From Nissolia schottii (taxonomy: Eukaryota; Streptophyta; Magnoliopsida; Fabales; Fabaceae): DNA of 64,000 nucleotides. The translations under genes were made by a program, and so were the position numbers. Below, piece after piece: positions 60,807 to 64,000 of the stretch; position 1 is the first letter of the stretch, and each line of letters starts with the position of its first letter. The stretch spans positions 461,675-525,674 of the forward strand of contig QANU01015246.1 of NCBI GenBank assembly GCA_003254905.1, read 5' to 3'. Under the pieces are notes generated by a model. That model was not told where the DNA came from and did not search any database. It saw only the letters and a list, made by a program, of their open reading frames with translations.

Positions 60807-61726
60807 GCATTTTGTTTTGGTTTATTCTCGTGTGTGCAAAAGGATTAAAAGTGGAGGAGTCAAAAAGGGTAGAAAATGGCTTTATCCATATACCTGTATA
60901 TGACTCTCTTTAACTGCCTCCCCCCCAAAAAGAAATTCGTTACTTTCTTTTGTGAAGAGTCATTTTGTTTTCACTTGTGCGACAACGGAATTAACTTTGG
61001 GATCACTTTGATTTCTAGAGGAGCAGAATGATTCTATGGCAACTAAAACCCCTTAGTTAAGTATTACTATCTTTCCCATTCTTTTGTGCTCAACACAAGT
61101 TTATAAAGACATGATTCCCTTCTACCTAGCTTGTATCCTTAAATCAAGCACATATGGGCATAAGTTTCAATTTCAAGCAAATAAAACCTCAAACTTGCAA
61201 ATTATTCCTTCAATTTCACACTACTTTAAATTATCTCTCACTGTAAGATTATTTTTTATGCACTTTTCCCGGTGTAAGTTTTATATAATCATTTAATTGT
61301 ATAGTTTTTATTTATATTTGTAAAAGTTGTCTATTCTCATATTTATTAACTCGAAATTGAAGGATAATGTAAAACGTTTATTAACTTCACCCTTAGAATC
61401 TAATTGGCTTAATTAACATTTCAGACTCATGACGCATATAATGGAACCCTTTATATTTGTGCTAAAAAAATTATAAAAAAAATAAAATTATACTCTTGCT
61501 AATAGGTATATATAAATTCAAAAATGATATGTCGCTGAAAATAGTGTTACAATTGCTTATACAATAACTTCTTTCCATTAATTTTACTTATATTATCATA
61601 CTTGAAATAACTATTGTCCAATTTTTTTGTCATGCATTTTGTGTTGTGAAAATTGTATGTGGAGACCTTTAATTTAGCAATGCTCATATAAATTTTTATT
61701 GTTAGGTCAAAAGTATAAGTGTTGAT
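56647..61726. other. AT-rich intergenic region downstream of shugoshin
   Basis: No gene recognised. It contains the shugoshin 3' UTR, a SINE-like piece (57655-57730), AT microsatellites at about 58150-58167 (next to an N at 58168), 58309-58336 and 60650-60687, a CT microsatellite at 60775-60801, and a TTCC repeat at about 58936-58955. Confidence 0.55.
57655..57730 (+). mobile_element. tRNA-derived SINE-like sequence
   Basis: TAACCAAGTGATTCGG at 57666-57681 resembles an A box. GGTCTCGAATTCA at 57700-57712 resembles a B box. An A-rich stretch follows (AATAAAAAAAAATTA), as in a SINE tail. Confidence 0.45.
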
Positions 61727-62619
61727 TGTAACATCCCGATTTTCTCCCTTATGAAGATGTCGCGAAAATCTACAATTATGCCTAACAAAAAGCACAATCG
61801 GAACAATTATTTGAACTGAGAAAAATTATTCAGAAAATTAATTAATTCCAAACGCTAGTCCAATGATGGTTTCTTGCTCTCACGGGGTGTTGCGAGGTCT
61901 GTGCCCGTTTTCGGTCAATACGGAAATCCAGTTGGGGGCCAAAGGAATCTGTGAAGTATAGGCTGGTGGAAACAAGTTCCTGGATACTTTGTTTCGGTAC
62001 GCCCTTCTGATTGGAAAGGTGTGTAGATTGCGGATATGTATTCAGAATATTTTTCGGATATCCGTACACAGGTGAATGGTTACCACACGCGATCAAACGT
62101 GACCAAAACTGAACTGGGGGCCAGATATTTTAAATAGTTATAATAAACTAATAATATAATAATAAAATTAATTAATAATTAAATGAATAATTAAGCAGGG
62201 GGCCACGACTATAAAGGGCCCCCTGAAGTTAAAGAAAAAGTTTTCACTTCCTTCAGTTTTCCCCATTTCTAGTCCCATTCCTGCACATCGCGAAAGCACT
62301 GCCGGACTGCAGAAAAATAGGATGAGTACGCCCACGCAAAGAGAATATTTTCCTTTTCATTCCTACCGGTTCGAAAACTCGTTTCGAGCTGGGTAACCCT
62401 AAACCCACTGTCTATGTGGTTAAATTTTTAACTGTATATGTGTTATTTTGTATTTCTGACTGTAAAAATGTTAAGTAGTATTTTGGGACAATCAGGGTGA
62501 AAAGGGTTTTGAAAAATTTTGATGAATGAAATGTATAATTGTACTGATTGGAACCCTAGGAACAGTGGTTTTTTTGTGGAAAATTGAGAATTGAAGTCTC
62601 AGAGAAGCGATTTTATAGC

Positions 62620-62832
62620 TTTCATTCGAATGAAAGCCAATTTGAGCTTTCAATCGATTGAATTTCCATTTAGTCGAATGAAAGAAAATATCAGGATTTC
62701 AATCGAATGAATCCCCTGATATTCGAATGAAAGAATGCTGAGGATTTCAATCGAATTAAACCATATTTCAGTCGAATAAAAGAACTCGTAGGGATTTCAT
62801 TTGACTGCCACCCTAGGTATTCGAATGAAACC
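62620..62832. repeat. ~24-bp-period array of ATTCGAAT-type palindromes
   Basis: About nine copies of a (T)TTCAATCGAATGAA / ATTCGAATGAAA motif start near 62621, 62650, 62674, 62697, 62720, 62743, 62768, 62794 and 62817. The spacing is mostly 23-26 bp. The first copy, TTCATTCGAATGAA, is a perfect 14-bp palindrome. Confidence 0.75.
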
Positions 62833-63100
62833 TGGCAGACTTGAGACTTTAATGGTTCTAAGGGATCCAATGAGCAAAGATAGGTCTATTATGGTACAAG
62901 AAAGCATGCATCATGAGGATAGATCACTAGAGGTTATAATGTAATGAATGCTTAATAAATGAAGATGATAATGAAATGTAGGAACAAGAGTATGATGGAA
63001 AAGATAAAAGTGCATATGATCAATGTTATGAATGAATGATGATACAGTTCACTTCTGGCTTAGCCCAAAGGAAGGCAGTCGGAGTGTATGTGAAACCAGT

Positions 63101-63369
63101 TAGGCTCGAAGAGAACGCATGCATTGTTGCACGTCACCATGCTCGAAGGGAACGCATGGGGCACGATCACCTTGCATACATGTATATGTGGTTATGTAAT
63201 GATGTTAAGTTTCATGCATTAGTGCGCAATAGCAGGCTCGAAGGGAACGCAGGCATTGTTGCACGTCACCATGCTCGAAGGGAACGCATGGGGCTCGATC
63301 ACGTCACCATGCTCGAAGGGAACGCATGGGGTACGATCACCTTGCATACATGTATATGTGGTTATGTTA
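63101..63369. repeat. ~96-bp direct repeat with internal GCTCGAAGGGAACGCATGG units
   Basis: 63101-63196 is repeated at about 63234-63369 with an extra internal copy of a ~40-bp unit. GCTCGAAGGGAACGCATGGG occurs three times, plus two variants. The flanks CACGTCACCATG and ACCTTGCATACATGTATATG are repeated as well. The frame happens to stay open, but I take it as repeat DNA, not a gene. Confidence 0.8.
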
Positions 63370-64000
63370 CGACGGTTAGGGATAGAAAGCGCGAGAATCT
63401 AGATAAAGAAGACTAGTTCCGCGATCACCTAGATAATTTAGATTAAGCTGTTCAGGATCCTAGGCAAAGATAATAATCAATAAGATGTTAGTATGTATGA
63501 TCACTTAGAAATCCCTGAACGGCCTGGAGGATAGCCGAGAAATGAAGCGATAGGTAGAGCCAAGGAACCCCACTGAGGACTAAGTGTTCTCACCCCCACT
63601 CGGTTATGGATCCAGTGGGCACCGCGAGGAATCGACCCCAGGGACGCATGGTGGGCGACAGAGAGCTGTAGATCGGAGCTGGAGCAAACTGACTACGGTC
63701 GTGCTAAGGCGATAAATGTTTGTAGTATGTTTTATGACTATTATACTCTCTGTGTAACTATTTATTATTAAGGCAAATGTGTAACTGTGTTTTGGGAACG
63801 TGATTGTAAATATATATAGATATACACTTGTTTTTCATGTTTCACTGTGATCTCTACCTAACTTGTGGTAGACGCTAGCGATTATTGTTATATATCCTCT
63901 TACTCACACATGGTTCCTATTATAACTTGATAAGCACACGAACGATTTTTAAATTGGTCCATATTTTTGCGTAAGAAATATTTGCAAAGGTAAAAGTAAG

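Larger units (their letters stand above)
61727..64000 (+). mobile_element. Long LTR-like sequence, probably Ty3-gypsy, running off the window
   Basis: Starts TGTAACATCCCGATTTTC, the opening common in plant chromovirus-type LTRs. Composition becomes GC-richer than the neighbouring intergenic DNA. CTATAAAGGG at about 62209 could be the LTR promoter. It contains two internal repeat arrays (62620-62832 and 63101-63369). No gag-pol follows before the window ends, so the assignment rests on the terminus and composition. Confidence 0.5.

Noticed and set aside
63036..63416. 126-codon frame with repeated RRERMG
   Set aside because: Translation of direct repeats within an LTR-like region.

Overview
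This window is plant nuclear DNA. The genes have many introns, and the intergenic DNA is AT-rich and full of microsatellites. Transposable-element remains of several kinds are present: Mutator-like, Ty1-copia, Ty3-gypsy, TRIM, MITE and tRNA-related SINE-like pieces. The proteins (group III-A XTH, FRA8/IRX7, FQR1, an NSE6/ASAP1-like protein and shugoshin) are all of eudicot type. Some repeat termini, for example those opening with a TTTTTAGTCCCT-like string, recall legumes, but the species cannot be fixed from sequence alone. There is no operon, CRISPR array, canonical tRNA or rRNA gene. One ambiguous base (N) lies at 58168.

Layout. 1-3000: AT-rich intergenic DNA with a degenerate ~128-bp tandem repeat. 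3113-5464 (+): four-exon xyloglucan endotransglucosylase/hydrolase (XTH31/32 type). 10700-12466 (-): four-exon FRA8/IRX7-like glucuronoxylan glycosyltransferase. 12.8-34 kb: a repeat-dominated stretch. It holds a broken Mutator-like transposase (19.8-23.3 kb) interrupted by a Ty3-gypsy 3' end, two arrays of short palindromes (23.75 and 24.1 kb), one small unrecognised candidate gene (26.3-26.9 kb), a minisatellite (28.5 kb) and a decayed Ty1-copia pol (29.1-31.8 kb). 33.1-44.0 kb: a segmental tandem duplication carrying two FQR1-like quinone reductase genes (34511-35705 and 42465-43955). A TRIM element, a 1.4-kb Mutator-like non-autonomous element, a third palindrome array and two MITEs lie between or inside the copies. 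44634-49527 (+): 12-exon gene resembling the plant SMC5/6 subunit NSE6/ASAP1. 51490-56646 (+): eight-exon shugoshin, with a Ty1-copia gag fragment nested in intron 5 and itself hit by a MITE. 56.7-61.7 kb: AT-rich intergenic DNA. 61727 to the end: what looks like a long LTR with internal tandem repeats.

The genes do not form a pathway, but two themes are visible. XTH and FRA8 both act on wall hemicellulose (xyloglucan and xylan). NSE6-like and shugoshin are neighbouring same-strand genes that both act on chromosome structure. The observations most worth following are: (i) a recurring architecture of tandem short palindromes with different arm sequences at three loci, one of them missing from the sister copy of the duplication; (ii) erosion of FMN-site motifs and uneven exon divergence in the second FQR1 copy; (iii) three GC-AG introns in three genes; and (iv) the small unrecognised gene. 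All exon borders were inferred by reading splice signals against frame and remembered family conservation; no alignment or transcript data were used.
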